Positions 1 through 10,664 are shown, counted from the first letter of the stretch. The stretch is DNA of 64,000 nt from Cherax quadricarinatus (GCF_038502225.1 NC_091300.1:46664454-46728453); one strand, 5' to 3'. Notes: generated from the letters alone by a model not told the origin. A program made the numbers and translations.

Positions 1-961
1 GCCTGATCCTCATCCGATTTGATTCTTCTCATTAACTTCACATCATCTGCAAACAAGGACACTTCTGAGTCTATCCCTTCAGTTATGTCATTCACATATA
101 CCAAGAACAGCACAGGTCCTAGGACTGACCCCTGTGGAACCCCGCTTGTCACAGGCGCCCACTCTAACACCTCGTCACGTACCATGGCTCGTTGTTGCCT
201 CCCAATCAGGTATTCTCTGATCCATTGAGTGCCTTTCCTGTTATGTGTGCCTGATCCTCTAGCTTTTGCAGCAACCTCGTGTGAGGAACTGTGTCGAAGG
301 CCTTCTTGCAGTCCAAAAAAATGCAGTCGATCCACCCCTCTCTCTCTTGTCTTACTTCTGTCACCTTGTCATAAAACTCCAGTAGGTTTGTGACACAGGA
401 TTTTCCTTCCCTGAAACCGTGCTGGTTGTCAATTATACACTTGTTTCTTTCCAGGTGCTCCACCACTCTCCTCCTGATGATCTTTTCCATGACTTTGCAT
501 ACTATACACGTTAGTGATACAGATCTGAAGTTTACTGCCTCATGTCTGTCTCCCTTTTTAAAAATTGGGACTTCATTTGCCATCTTCCATACCTCAGGGA
601 GTTGCCCAGTTTCAATTGATGTGTTGAAGATCTTTGTTAATGGCACACACAGTATCTCTGCTCCCTCTTTAAGGACCCACAGAGAGATGTTGTCTGGTCC
701 CACCACTTTTGAGGTGTCAAGTTCGCATAGCAGCTTCTTCACCTCCTCCTTGGTTATATGTACCTCATCCAGCACTTGCTGGTGCACCCCCCTGTTCTGA
801 TTTCCTGGAGTCCTACTGGTTTCCACTGTAAATACTTCTTTAAATCTCGTGTTGAGCTCCTGACATACCTCTCGGTCGTTTCTTGTGAACTCCCCATCAC
901 CCTTCCTCAGTCTGATTACCTCGTCCTTGACTGTTGTTTTCCTCCTGATGTGGCTATACAA
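1..961 (-). pseudogene. Reverse transcriptase domain of copy A (partial, frameshifted)
   Basis: The antisense reading frame from 961 to 206 encodes RT fingers and palm, including NFRSVSLTCIVCKVMEKI (RT motif 2 region) and [14 protein letters not shown] (motif A, catalytic Asp). After a frame change near 206-230 the minus strand continues with [15 protein letters not shown] (motif B) and FADD (motif C) at about 40-51, so both catalytic motifs are still readable. The thumb lies beyond the left edge. The enzyme would copy its own RNA at a nicked chromosomal site. The matching region of copy B is very similar, so the family call is firm even though the frame is broken. Confidence 0.85.
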
Positions 962-990
962 CAGCTTCGGGTCAGACTTGACTTTCGATG

Positions 991-2219
991 CTATGTCATT
1001 TCCATACTGTCGTTTCTGGCTCTTCGGCTAATCTCTTTATTTTCCTGAGTTCTCTGTCTTCTGTACCTTTTCCATTCTCTAGTACATCTTGTTTTTGCCT
1101 CCCTACACCTTTGGGTGAACCAAGGACTCGTTCTGTTCTTCCCATTATTTCTGTTTCCCTTGGGAGCAAACCTCTCCTCTGCCTCCTTGCATTTTGTTGC
1201 CACATAGTCCATCATTTCTTGTACTGGTTTTCCTGTCAGTTCCCTCTCCACTGAATGTCTTGCAGGAAGTTCCTCATGCCTGAGTAGTTTCCCCTTTTGT
1301 AGTTTGGTTTTTCCCAACCTATTGCTACTACTCTCTCCACTTGAAGCTTATCTATGTAGTCGAAGCACAGAACCACATGATCACTAGCTCCCAGGGGCCT
1401 TTCATACATGATATCCTCGATGTCCGAACTACTCAAGGTGAATACAAGGTCCAGTCTTGCTGGTTCATCTTCACCTCTCTCTCTGGTAGTGTCTCTAACA
1501 TGTTGATGCATGAGGTTTTCCAGTACCACATCCATCATCTTGGCTCTCCATGTTTTGAGACCCCCATTGGGCTCCAGGTTTTCCCAGTCAATCTCCTTGT
1601 GATTGAAATCACCCATAACTAGTAACTTTGCTCCCCCCATGTGTGCTCTCCTGGCCACCTCGGCTAGTTTGTCAACCATTGGTCTGTTGCTCTCATCGTA
1701 TTCTTCTCTTGGCCTCCTGCAGTTCTGTGGTGGGTTGTACATTACTGCAATTATCACCTTATGTCCCTCAGATTGGATTGTTCCTGCTAAGTAGTCCCTT
1801 TCGCCCGTGCCATCCATTCTTTCCATTTTCTCAAAACCTTGCTAGTTTTTAATGGGCAGTGCAACTCCTCCTCCCCCTCCCCTCCCTCTGTCTTTCCTGA
1901 GGTTTTGATATCCGGATGGAAAGATTGAATCTGTTATTATTCTGGTGAGTTTTGTTTCTGTGAGTGCTATTATGTCTTGGGATGTCTCCTTGATTCTTTC
2001 ATGCCACTCCTCATACTTATTTGTTATTCCATCTGCATTTGTATACCACACCTTCAACTTCTTTTCTAAGACTGTGGTCTGGGAGGTGTATTGGGGTTGG
2101 GGAAGTGGGTGACCTGATAAGGAGCTATGGGTGGTTGCTGTGGGGGTGGAGTTTGTAATGCAGTGGGTGGGGGCATTGGATATGGCATGGGTGTTTTGGT
2201 TTAGAGTGTTTGGTTGCAC
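991..2219 (-). pseudogene. APE-type endonuclease and linker of copy A (frameshifted)
   Basis: Two antisense frames carry the endonuclease. Positions 2219-1842 hold the N-terminal part, with VWYTNADGITNK and ALTETKLT (the metal-binding Glu). Positions 1826-1236 hold the C-terminal part, with VMGDFNHKEIDWE (Asp/Asn pair) and GASDHVVL (catalytic SDH). The frame breaks between 1826 and 1842 in a glycine-rich stretch (RGRGGGGGVALP). Positions 1317-991 hold the basic linker towards the RT. The family role is to nick the target DNA so that RT can prime from the free 3' end. The residues look conserved but the reading frame is not. Confidence 0.85.
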
Positions 2220-3212
2220 TGGGGTTGACCTGGTTGGGGGCTTCTATAGGAAGTTGTGAGGGAGGCTGTATTTGAACTTCTTCCAGGGTCTGGGATCTCC
2301 TGTCTGTCTCCTCCATCCCCTCTCTTTCCTCCATTCGCCTTTGTACCATCTCTCTCAGTTTCTGTCTTTCTTCTTGTGTTCTGTCACAGTCAAGATACAC
2401 TTTCCTGTATGCCGGCATGTCCCTTAATCGTGGTTTCTCCTGCAGGATCCTGTTCCAAGTCGATTCTGCCTTGAAGGTCACTTTCACTGGCCGGGTTCTT
2501 TTTTTTGCAAACCCCCCTAATCTCCGAAAATTTTCCAGCTGGGTCATGTCGTCTTCTCCTATTGCTTTTATGATTCTTTAAATTGCTTTTTTTCCCCTTG
2601 TTTTCTTGCTTCATATGTTTCCCCTTGAACTTCCTGGAGCCCATACACAAAGACTGACCTCTCCCTTTCATTCTCCCACTGCATATCCTTGTGTATCCAC
2701 TCATTCAATTTACTTTCCTCCATTGCAGCTTTCCTTTCTTTAGTTTCACTAGCTAATATACTTGGGCTCAGTGGTCTGTCATTTTCCCTTCTCGGCTTTC
2801 CCTGGGCTCTGCTGTTGTCTGTTAGGGCCTCCACATATAGCTTAGCTCTTTCACTTACTACACTCTCCTCTGATAGAGCTTCTACATGCAGTTTTGCTCC
2901 TCTCCCTACAGCCCCCTTATTTAAGACTGAGGTAGCAGTCTCTGATGTCATTCCAAAAATGTTCTTTAGTTCTTTAGGCTGTTTCAGATTTTTCAGTTCC
3001 TCTTCTAAACTCTGTATCTTAGCCTCTGCTGCTTTGACTTGCACCTCCCACTTTCTGCTTTCCATATCTATCCTCTCTTCCATTGTCATGCTAAGTTCTT
3101 CTAGTTTCTTTTCCCATTCATGTTCCCTTCTTATGAGCTCTGCTGCCCAATCTTCCTTTGCAGATTCTTCCTCCTGTCCCTTGGTTTTCCTTCCTGCTCT
3201 CTGGCAACCCAT
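2125..3212 (-). pseudogene. ORF1-like protein with coiled coil, copy A (frameshifted)
   Basis: The frame from 3212 to 2568 is charged and heptad-like (repeated E/K/L in EEELKNLKQ and neighbouring runs), consistent with a trimerising coiled coil. After a frame change, 2547-2125 reads RTRPVKVTF, then a YRKVYLDCDRTQEERQKLRE segment. That pattern resembles the RNA-binding C-terminal domain of LINE ORF1 proteins (basic strand, then ...YRxVYxxxDRT). ORF1p coats the element RNA. This is a family-level inference from pattern only. The last part is proline and histidine rich and overlaps the start of the endonuclease frame. Confidence 0.65.
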
Positions 3213-3239
3213 TTTTGTTTTATTTTGATTGCCTCAGAG

Positions 3240-3523
3240 TGGGAAACCTATGTAATTCTGTGTGTTAGGTTAGTAGTTTGTTTATCAGAGTGTGGGGGGG
3301 AGGGAAGGTAGAGGAGGAACTGTGGCTATGTGGGAGAGGGGTGGGGAGGGGAATTAAGGGGGGAATATGGGGAGTGGGAAGGAGGGAGAAGCAAGTGGGT
3401 GTATGGGAGAGGGAGATGGGGAAGGAGGGAGAGGTGGGGAGGGGGAGGGTGAAAGAGGGAGGGGTGGGATGAGGGTAAGGAGTGAGAGGTTGGTGGGAGA
3501 GGGGGGGAGTGTATGTGTGAGTC

Positions 3524-3603
<80 letters not shown>
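3240..3603. repeat. Purine-rich tract followed by (GT)n
   Basis: About 3290-3510 is G/A-rich low complexity on the plus strand. About 3525-3602 is an almost pure (GT)n run. The translated frames here are artefacts. The run ends exactly at the 3' terminus of copy B. Confidence 0.95.
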
Positions 3604-3607
<4 letters not shown>

Positions 3608-3681
3608 CACCTAATTGTACTCACCTAATTGTGGTTGCAGGGGTCGAGACTCAGCTCCTGGCCCCGCCTCTTCACTGATCG

Positions 3682-5660
3682 CTACTGGATCCTCTCTCTC
3701 TCTGCTTTCTGAGCTTTGTCATACCTCTTCTTAAAACTATGTATGGTTCCTGCCTCCACTACTTCACTTGCTAGGCTATTCCACTTGCTGACAACTCTAT
3801 GACTGAAGAAATACTTCCTAACGTCCCTGTGACTCGTCTGAGTCTTCAGCTTCCAGTTGTGACCCCTTGTCCCTGTGTCCCCTCTCTGGAACATCCTATC
3901 TCTGTCCACCTTGTCTAGTCCCCGCAGTATCTTGTATGTCGTTATCATGTCTCCCCTGACCCTTCTGCCCTCCAGTGTCGTCAGTCCGATTTCCCTTAAC
4001 CTTTCCTCGTACGACATTCCCTTGAGCTCTGGGACTAGCCTTGTTGCAAACCTTTGTACTTTCTCTAACTTCTTGACGTGCTTGACCAGGTGTGGGTTCC
4101 AGACTGGTGCTGCATACTCCAGTATGGGCCTAACATACACAGTGTACAGTGTCTTGAACGATTCCTTATTAAGGTATCGGAACGCTATTCTCAGGTTTGC
4201 CAGGCGCCCGTATGCTGCAGCGGTTATTTGGTTGATGTGTGCCTCCGGTGATGTGCTCGGTGTTATGGTCACCCCAAGGTCTTTCTCCCTGAGTGAGGTC
4301 TGTAGTCTTTGTCCACCTAGCCTATACTCTGTCTGCGGTCTTCTTTGCCCCTCCCCAATCTTCATGACTTTGCATTTGGCTGGATTGAATTCGAGAAGCC
4401 AGTTGCTGGACCACATGTCCAGCCTGTCCAGGTCTCTTTGCAGTCCTGCCTCATCCTCGTCCGATTTAATTCTTCTCATCAACTTCACGTCATCTGTGAA
4501 CAGGGACACTTCAGAGTCTATTCCTTCCATCATGTCGTTCACATATATCAAAAACAGCACTGGTCCTAGAACTGTGGGACCCCGCTTGTAACAGGCGCCC
4601 ACTGTGATACCTCTTCACGTACCATGACTCGTTGCTGCCTCCCTGTCAGGTATTCCCTTATCCATTGCAGTGCCCTCCCTTTTACGTGCGCCTGATCCTC
4701 CAGCTTCTGCACTAATCTCTTGTGGGGAACTCTGTCAAAGGCCTTCCTGCAGTCTAGGAAAACGCAATCTACCCACCCCTCTCTCTCGTGTCTTACTTCT
4801 GTTACCTTGTCATAAAACTCCAGGAGGTTTGTGATACAAGATTTGCCTTCCATGAACCCATGCTGGTTTTCATTTATAATCTTGTTCCTTTCCAGGTGTT
4901 CGACCACTCTCCTCCTGATAATCTTCTCCATGACTTTGCACACAATACATGTCAGAGACACAGGTCTGTAGTTTAGTGCCTCGTTTCTGTTTCCTTTCTT
5001 AAATATGGGGACTACATTAGCTGTCTTCCATTTCTCAGGTAGTTGCCCAGTTTCAAGGGATGTGTTGAAGATTGTGGTTAGAGGCACGCACAGCATCTCT
5101 GCTCCTTCTCTAAGGACCCATGGGGAGATGTTGTCCGGTCCCTTCGCCTTTGAGGTGTCAAGGTCACTTAAGAGCTTCTTCACCTCCTCCTCAGTTGTTC
5201 GTATGTCATCCAACACTTGTTGGTATATTCCCTCTTGATGTTCCCTTCTGTGCTGTCTTCCCACAGCCCTTCCTGTCTCTACTGTAAAAACTTCCTTAAA
5301 TCTCCTGTTCAGCTCCTCACATACCTCCTGATCATTTCTTGTGAGTTCTCCACCTTCTGTCCTTAATCTGATCACCTGGTCTTTGACTGTTGTCTTCCTC
5401 CTGATGTGGCTATACAACAGTTTCGGGTCAGTCTTGATTCTCGATGCTATGTCATTTTCATACTGTCGCTGGGCCTCCCTCCTTACCTGTGCGTACTCAT
5501 TCCTGGCTCTGCAACTGATCTCCCTATTTTCGTGTGTTCTCTTCCTTCTGTACTTTTTCCATTCTCTATTGCACTTTGTTTTTGCCTCCTTACACCGTCG
5601 GGTAAACCAGGGGCTCGTTCTGGTCTTCCCGTTGTTACTGTTGCCACTGCCTCCTTGCAT
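3682..5660 (-). pseudogene. Reverse transcriptase of copy B (two frames)
   Basis: Positions 5660-4566 encode fingers and palm: GPDNISPWVLREGAEML, NYRPVSLTCIVCKVMEKI, VFLDCRKAFDRVPH (motif A) and [10 protein letters not shown] (start of motif B). A small deletion in motif B near 4570-4600 shifts the frame. Positions 4602-3682 then continue with [26 protein letters not shown] (motif C, FTDD where copy A has FADD) and a thumb containing LGVTITPSTSPEAHINQI. The Ala-to-Thr change next to the catalytic Asp pair and the frame break both indicate an inactive copy. Confidence 0.9.
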
Positions 5661-5982
5661 TTTGTTGTTACATATTCCATCATTTCATTTACTGGCTTTC
5701 CTGCCAGTTCTCTGTCCCACTGGACCTCCCGCAGGAAGTTCTTCAACCCTATGTAGTCCCCTCTTTTATAGTCAGGCTTTTCCCATTCAACTCCTGTTAT
5801 TCTCTCCACTTGCAGCTCTACTATGTATTCAAAGCACAGAACCACGTGGTCGCTAGCTCCTAGGGGACTCTCATACTTGATGTCCTCAATATCTGAGCTG
5901 CCCAGGGTGAACACAAGGTCCAATCTTGCTGGTTCATCCTCCCCTCTCACTCTGGTAGTGTCCTTAACATGTTGGTGCATGT
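5483..5982 (-). pseudogene. Endonuclease C-terminus and linker of copy B
   Basis: The antisense frame shows RLDLVFTLGSSDIEDI and LGASDHVVLCFEYI (SDH catalytic motif), then a basic linker with SPWFTRR-type residues shared with copies A and C. The N-terminal half of the endonuclease is missing because the element is truncated at 5982. The first residues of the longest open frame, beyond 5982, are translation of (GT)n and unrelated sequence. Confidence 0.8.
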
Positions 5983-6004
5983 GTGTGTGTGTGTGTGTGT
6001 GTGT
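5983..6004. repeat. (GT)n microsatellite at the 5' truncation of copy B
   Basis: An uninterrupted GT run marks the junction between the truncated endonuclease and unrelated sequence. Confidence 0.95.
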
Positions 6005-6527
6005 AATTATGTGTGGAATTATGTGTGGGTTTATTATGTGTCTGAAAAGTAGGTGAATTGTGCGTTGGAGTGTAGTGTGGAGTCTCAGTGGTCGCTTGCC
6101 TGACCACAACCTCTTGTGACCTGACCCCCACCCTCCTGGGACTTGACCCGCACCTACTTACAATGTTGCCCTTTATGCTTGTTCTGCCACCTAGGCTTAC
6201 AGAAACTTACTCGCCTTGTTCAATGGATTACCAATTGTTATTCCTTATTGAGTACTTGAGTGCCCATTCTTTATCGTGCTATGAGAGTTGGACCTTTCAC
6301 AATCAGCTTTGCGGTTAATTGGAACCTGAAACCCCACACCCATACAACCACTCATAGGTGAATACACTACTTGCAGTGCAGCTGTAGCAGCCTGTAGATT
6401 GTCCAGCTCGATGAGACGTCCTGGCGTAGATCCACCTCAATTTCTTCTCGTTATATAATGTACCCTATTCACTGTATTTTTCTCACTGGTCACACGATTG
6501 TTTCACTTTATTATCTTTCTTGGATGA

Positions 6528-6530
<3 letters not shown>
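6005..6530. other. Unassigned sequence
   Basis: No coding frame, tandem repeat or recognisable mobile-element end was seen here. Confidence 0.5.
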
Positions 6531-6579
<49 letters not shown>

Positions 6580-6651
6580 CATAGGTATCACATAAGGTGA
6601 AAGATAGGTAGTAGTAGTAGTAGTAGTGGTGGTGGTGGTAGTAGTAGTAGC

Positions 6652-6691
<40 letters not shown>

Positions 6692-6768
6692 ATGGTGTTA
6701 GTATTAGTAGTAGTAGTAGTAGTAGTGATGGTGGTGGTGGTCGTGGTAATAGTTACAGTAGAAGTAGT
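6531..6768. repeat. (GT)n and (GTA)n microsatellites
   Basis: (GT)n runs from about 6531 to 6574 and interrupted (GTA)n/(GGT)n from about 6608 to 6768. The polythreonine frame on the minus strand is an artefact. Confidence 0.95.
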
Positions 6769-6789
6769 GTGAGTGGAAGTAACTCTAGG

Positions 6790-7240
6790 TTGCTGTGTGA
6801 TCGTAGATTTTGTTTTAAGTAGTGTTCTGGCTAATACCGATATGACGAAGTTACCCTTATTTTGTTTATTGATGTCTGAAATGGCGATTATGACTCGAAG
6901 CATTTACTCCTGCGGAAGTTTGCTTTTTTGGATCACAAAGCGGGTGTCACTGTATCTCATGACACGGAGAAGTTTCTGTACTGCACACATGCGTTGTTCA
7001 AGTTGTCGTTTCTGCATACATTGATATATTTATTGCAAAGTGTTTGAAGGGAACTCTGTTTCACCTTGTCACAGCCTCCGCAGGGGAGTGTGTAAACAAG
7101 TGCATTGGCTAATTCAAGGTTCGTCACTTTGGTCCGGGTTAGGTCGCTGAGGGATGTACTGGTTGTGATGGCGACTTTAGTGATGGCTTGTGCAAGAACT
7201 CAAGAGATGTTCAAGGCACCTTGGCTGTTTCATTCTAACC
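6790..7240 (-). pseudogene. Penelope-like element GIY-YIG region (decayed fragment)
   Basis: The minus strand aligns by eye with the better-preserved PLE fragment at 10006-10519. It keeps a VYTLPCGGCDK-like motif (about 7110-7060), the CRNDNLNNAC segment (about 7000) and the KQNKGNF segment near the end (about 6840). The stretch that should hold the YVGET..R core between these blocks is missing or replaced, so the endonuclease core is deleted. Upstream (7121-7230) also matches the linker of the other copy. It is a dead copy of the same PLE family. Confidence 0.7.
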
Positions 7241-7578
7241 TTTTGATTAAAACTGATTTTTTTAAGTCAGCTTTAGTTTTACTTGTTAGCTCGTTAGCAT
7301 GCCTCAGATTTTTAGTACTTTGATACCCATATGGGTTGAGCGCAGTTTGTGAGTATAATATTTTCATGTCGACTACCTAAAAGCCTTAGTAATATTATGA
7401 TCGCTACTTTTGTACCTCAGTGTTAGTAACTAAGTGTATTTTGTACCACAACGATGCACTAACTGCCCGACTTCCCAAGCCCAAGTAATTCGAAAGTACA
7501 AAGAATATTCTTAAGTTTGTTTAGTTACCACTGGAGTCGCTGCATGACCTAACAATCTGGTTCAGTTATGTCGAGGAC
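7241..7578. other. Unassigned sequence
   Basis: No supported feature. Confidence 0.5.
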
Positions 7579-7591
7579 TGTGAAATATTTT

Positions 7592-7743
7592 CCCCTTAAG
7601 GGAGGTTCCTTTGCGCTGGTGAAGGGCTTTTGATCTAGGGAATTGGATCTGTGCTCCGGTTCCCTGAATTGAGCCTGAATACCTTTCATCTTCCCCCCTT
7701 ACGTGCACTGTATAATCCTACGGGTTTAGCGCTCCCCCGTGAT

Positions 7744-7790
<47 letters not shown>
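7592..7790 (+). mobile_element. SINE-like family R copy with (AAT)n tail and TSD
   Basis: The copy starts near TTAAGGGAGGTTCCTT, contains GGAATTGGATCTGTGCTCC, and ends GGGTTTAGCGCTCCCC followed by GATTATAATAAT and a long (AAT)n tail. It is flanked by TGTGAAATATTTT (7579-7591) and TGTGAAATACTTT (7791-7803), a 13-bp target-site duplication with one mismatch, which marks retroposition. Other copies lie at 9333, 24864, 30553 (diverged), 44524 (diverged) and 63138. No pol III box was recognised on the sense strand. Confidence 0.8.
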
Positions 7791-7792
<2 letters not shown>

Positions 7793-7803
7793 TGAAATAC
7801 TTT

Positions 7804-8389
7804 AGTCATAACTCGTTAAGCTAGAATCATGATCTGAATCTTACTCAAGTCATCCCAAAGTACTTAGGAAAAAACTAATAAATAAGGGATATATGTAAAT
7901 GTTTCTTTTCCTCTCGTTTTCTTTGTGATAATGTTAAGTAAATGTCACATAAAAGCAATAAGGTTTAATTTAGTAATTACACTTTAAAGGGACTCCTCAA
8001 AAATTTCTTATTACATCTAAAGCCTGGGAAATAAATGTCTCGTTATATTATAGATTGAAGCATACTCAGTCTGTACATCAGTAAAAGGCAAACTATCTGT
8101 GATAAAATGTTGTAATTGGTTATCTGCATCAAAGAGGCTCGGGTAACCTACACATAAAACTCTAGGAAATCAATCGTCAGTGCAAGAGCCCATAAATGTT
8201 TCTCTCTCTCACGTAGGTTATCACACATTATTTTATTCATCAGGAACCCATAGTGGTCATATAGGCGAAATGGAAGCTATCAGATTCGATCCAAGAAAAA
8301 AGTTATATCCAAATCCTTGAATCAAGAGCTCCTGACAGGTATCAAAAAGCTTCCACTGAGATGTAGCTGTCTCACATAGCACACCAGCC
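7804..8389. other. Unassigned AT-rich sequence
   Basis: No supported gene or repeat. Confidence 0.5.
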
Positions 8390-8401
8390 TACCGTGAACA
8401 A

Positions 8402-8588
8402 TACACAAATAACCCGCACATAAAAGACAGAAGCTTACGACGACGTTTCGGTCCGACTTGGACCATTGACAAAGTCGTGACTTTGTCAATGGTCCAAGTC
8501 GGACCGAAACGTCGTCGTAAGCTTCTGTCTTTTATGTGCGGGTTATTTGTGTATCGTTCCAGTCACGGTATTGTGCCTTTTTGTTATT
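8402..8588 (+). mobile_element. Head-to-head inverted dimer of a Penelope-type 3' end, with 12-bp TSD
   Basis: Positions 8401-8476 and 8479-8554 are perfect reverse complements (76 nt arms, 2-nt centre). Only the right arm carries a further 3' tail (8555-8588). The whole is flanked by TACCGTGAACAA at 8390-8401 and 8589-8600, a 12-bp TSD. Each arm contains GGACCGAAACGTCGTC, the kind of stem plus GAAAC sequence found in PLE terminal repeats, and part of a hammerhead-like core (stem GGUCC/GGACC followed by GAAA), but the CUGANGA box is not intact. Assignment to PLE is inference from these motifs. Confidence 0.8.
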
Positions 8589-8600
8589 TACCGTGAACAA

Positions 8601-9329
8601 GGTCATCACACCAGTACACAGGGATTTTATTTTCATTATTTGGTAATTGAACCGAATGTGACTAAGATATGCCTTTTATAAGTTTGTGTATTGAGTCATG
8701 TTACTGGTAGGACGCTTTAGCTGGGAGTAGTGTGTCTAGTGGGAGTGTTATGACCATGTATACAGTTAATGCCTTTCTATATGTGTCATATTAAAATAAC
8801 CCTTAATTAAATACAGAAATAAAACACAACTAATACGGTAAAAATAATGTATTCTTCTGAATACACGAGAATAGTAGGAGGTGTTTACCCATAGTTCTAG
8901 TCTGGGCAAACGACAGATTTGGGAAAGGTAAGCACTTTACACCACCTCTGTCGAATCATCCCAGAGTTAACTACCTGGATGCTGGTAGAATCAACAGTCT
9001 GATTCGGGTGCTGAAAACAATGTTGAAGAACATTAAAAAACAACGAAGACGTGTAACTCATAGAGCGAAAGTGACAACATATCTGAACAACACAGCCCAT
9101 GTAGACAATAACTAGATTTGCTACAGGATCATGATTCGGAAGTGTTTCAACTAGGTTATTCACTCTCATTAAGATCTAATGTAATAGTTTTGTGAAGAGC
9201 TGAAGAAGTTAACATAATTATTACTAATATATTATTCTAAGTATACTTATTACTGTTGTAATAGTTTTCTTATAATAGTTAAGAAAACACCATCAATAAA
9301 AATTTCAAGGCACTATTCTGGTAGTACCC
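8601..9329. other. Unassigned AT-rich sequence
   Basis: Short open frames exist, but none shows a recognisable domain. Confidence 0.5.
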
Positions 9330-9332
9330 ATT

Positions 9333-9476
9333 AGGTAAGGTTCCTTGATGCTGGCGAGGGGCTCTTGATCTGAAGAATTGGATCTGTTCTTCAGTTCCCT
9401 GAATACCTTCCATCCCCCGCCACAAACGCTGTATAATCCCAACGGGTTTAGAGCTCCCCATAATAATAATAATATT
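9333..9476 (+). mobile_element. SINE-like family R copy
   Basis: It has the same block order as the 7592 copy: GGTTCCTTGATGCTGG, GGATCTGTTC, GCTGTATAATCCCAACGGG, TTTAGAGCTCCCC, then a short (AAT)n. A possible short TSD (TATTCTG) is too weak to rely on. Confidence 0.75.
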
Positions 9477-9654
9477 CTGTTTGTAATAGGCTGTTATTAT
9501 TGCCGTATGGTAGCCGAATATTAATTAGCCATTATTATACAAGAAGCATAATCTAAGAATTTATATTAAAGTTCTTAGACTTTTTAACTTCGGAAGAATG
9601 TTGGAAACTATTTAGTTAAGTAAAAGGACACAAGTGCAACTAATGTGACATTTT

Positions 9655-9700
9655 ATTGTGGCAACGTTTCCCTCTCCAGGAGCTTTATCAAGCCATTACA
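9655..9700 (-). ncRNA. Hammerhead-like motif, variant core (degenerate)
   Basis: On the minus strand UUGAUAA (9691-9685) is followed by a weak GCUC-type hairpin and GAAA (9670-9667), then an AATAAA. Relative to the consensus CUGANGA, position 3 is U and position 8 is A, so the usual C3-G8 pair could be a U-A pair. UGGC before and GCCA after could form stem I. Stem II is imperfect and no clear cleavage triplet is seen, so activity is doubtful. Confidence 0.4.
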
Positions 9701-9780
9701 AACAATACATGGACACATAGGGTATATAAAGGCTCAGAGTGAGGTGCAATACTAGTGAGGTACCATTTCGATGTTCACTA

Positions 9781-9783
9781 GTG

Positions 9784-9839
<56 letters not shown>
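9781..9839. repeat. (GTA)n microsatellite
   Basis: About 19 uninterrupted trinucleotide units inside the PLE 3' region. Confidence 0.95.
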
Positions 9840-9840
<1 letters not shown>

Positions 9841-10005
9841 ACAAAAGTAATACAATATGGTAGAGCAATTAATTCGTACATGAGTAAAAGGATATAAAAG
9901 CTATTACTTGGGTAACATAAAAATAGGTTGGACAAATATAGACTGGAATGAGGCAGCTTGTTTCAGTGTTCACTCTCTGTGCTTTGTGTAGTATAACAGG
10001 AGAGA

Positions 10006-10519
10006 CTATGTGATGGCAGGGTTTACTGTTTTCAGGAGGATTCTTGCTAAGACTTCGGAGATGGTGAAGCTGCCGTTGTTTTGTTTAATTGTATTCGAAA
10101 CAGCGATCAGTGCTGATTCGAGGCACTTGCGTCTGCAGAAATTAGTTTCTTTGATCACTAATTGGGCGTTTCTGAATTTCATGAGATGATTGGTGGAATT
10201 TCGGTGTTGTACACAGGCGTTGTTCAAGTTATCGTTCCTACATGCGTAAATGTGTTCGTTGAGGCGGGTGTCGAGGTTTCTTGCTGTTTCACCTACGTAA
10301 ATCTTGTCACAGCCTCCACAGGGTATAGTGTAAACTCCTGCATTGACTGGTTCGTGGTGCTTGGATTTTGTCCTGGTTAGATCCTTTATTGAAGTGCTAG
10401 AAGCGATGGCGACTCTGGTGTTAGCTTGTGAAAGTACTTTTGAGACGTTCAGTGCAACCTGGCTGTTGGGAAGAATTATAACTTTGTTGGGAGTGGTGTT
10501 GATGCGTGGAGAATTGTTT
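10006..10519 (-). pseudogene. Penelope-like GIY-YIG endonuclease domain (partial ORF)
   Basis: A single open frame can be followed on the minus strand from about 10519 to the stop at 10006, roughly 170 codons, upstream of the first conventional start. It reads VYTIPCGGCDKIYVGETAR followed by NLDTRLNEH, matching the GIY-YIG nuclease fold of Penelope-like retroelements (Y...C..C.K.YVGET.R.L..R..EH), with a downstream C-rich/N-rich block and a conserved ESALI helix. In PLEs this domain follows RT and nicks target DNA. The RT is absent, so the copy cannot work alone. The frame itself is intact. Confidence 0.85.
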
Positions 10520-10664
10520 CATCATTGTACATTGCTCTTTCATCCATTCTTCCTTACCAGGACCATCTTCCTCTGATCTCCTGAGCCTTCGACTTCCCCT
10601 CTGAGTCACCATTTTTTTTTTAATGGGTTAGGTTTTTCTTTGTGTGTGTACTGTTTGTGTGTGT

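Larger units (their letters stand above)
1..3230 (-). mobile_element. CR1-like non-LTR retrotransposon, copy A (cut by window edge)
   Basis: Read on the minus strand, this copy runs ORF1 (coiled coil), endonuclease, linker, reverse transcriptase, and leaves the window inside the RT palm. The order and motifs (coiled-coil ORF1, APE endonuclease ending in a SDH motif, RT with FADD) are those of the CR1/jockey group of LINEs; the CR1 assignment is inference. At least four frame changes and the lack of a continuous ORF2 show it is dead. Two further copies of the same family lie at 3604-5982 (same strand) and 35074-37350 (opposite strand). The 5' boundary near 3230 is approximate and abuts purine-rich low-complexity sequence. 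Confidence 0.85.
3604..5982 (-). mobile_element. CR1-like non-LTR retrotransposon, copy B (5'-truncated)
   Basis: This is a second copy of the copy A family, with a complete 3' end and truncated at the 5' end inside the endonuclease. On the minus strand the 3' end is a tandem pair of CAATTAGGTGAGTA that runs straight into (AC)n. Short tandem repeats at the 3' end are typical of the CR1/L2 group. Truncation at the 5' end where (GT)n begins (5983) is the usual result of incomplete reverse transcription. Frame breaks lie near 4570-4600 and 5490-5660. Confidence 0.9.
9600..10519 (-). mobile_element. Penelope-like element, GIY-YIG plus 3' terminal repeat (5'-truncated)
   Basis: On the minus strand the GIY-YIG coding end (10519-10006) is followed by a 3' region containing a (GTA)n tract and a hammerhead-like motif with an AATAAA just downstream. 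The RT domain is missing. The same order (GIY-YIG, a few hundred bases, hammerhead-like motif) occurs in the second PLE at 37640-39010, which supports treating this as one element end. Confidence 0.75.
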
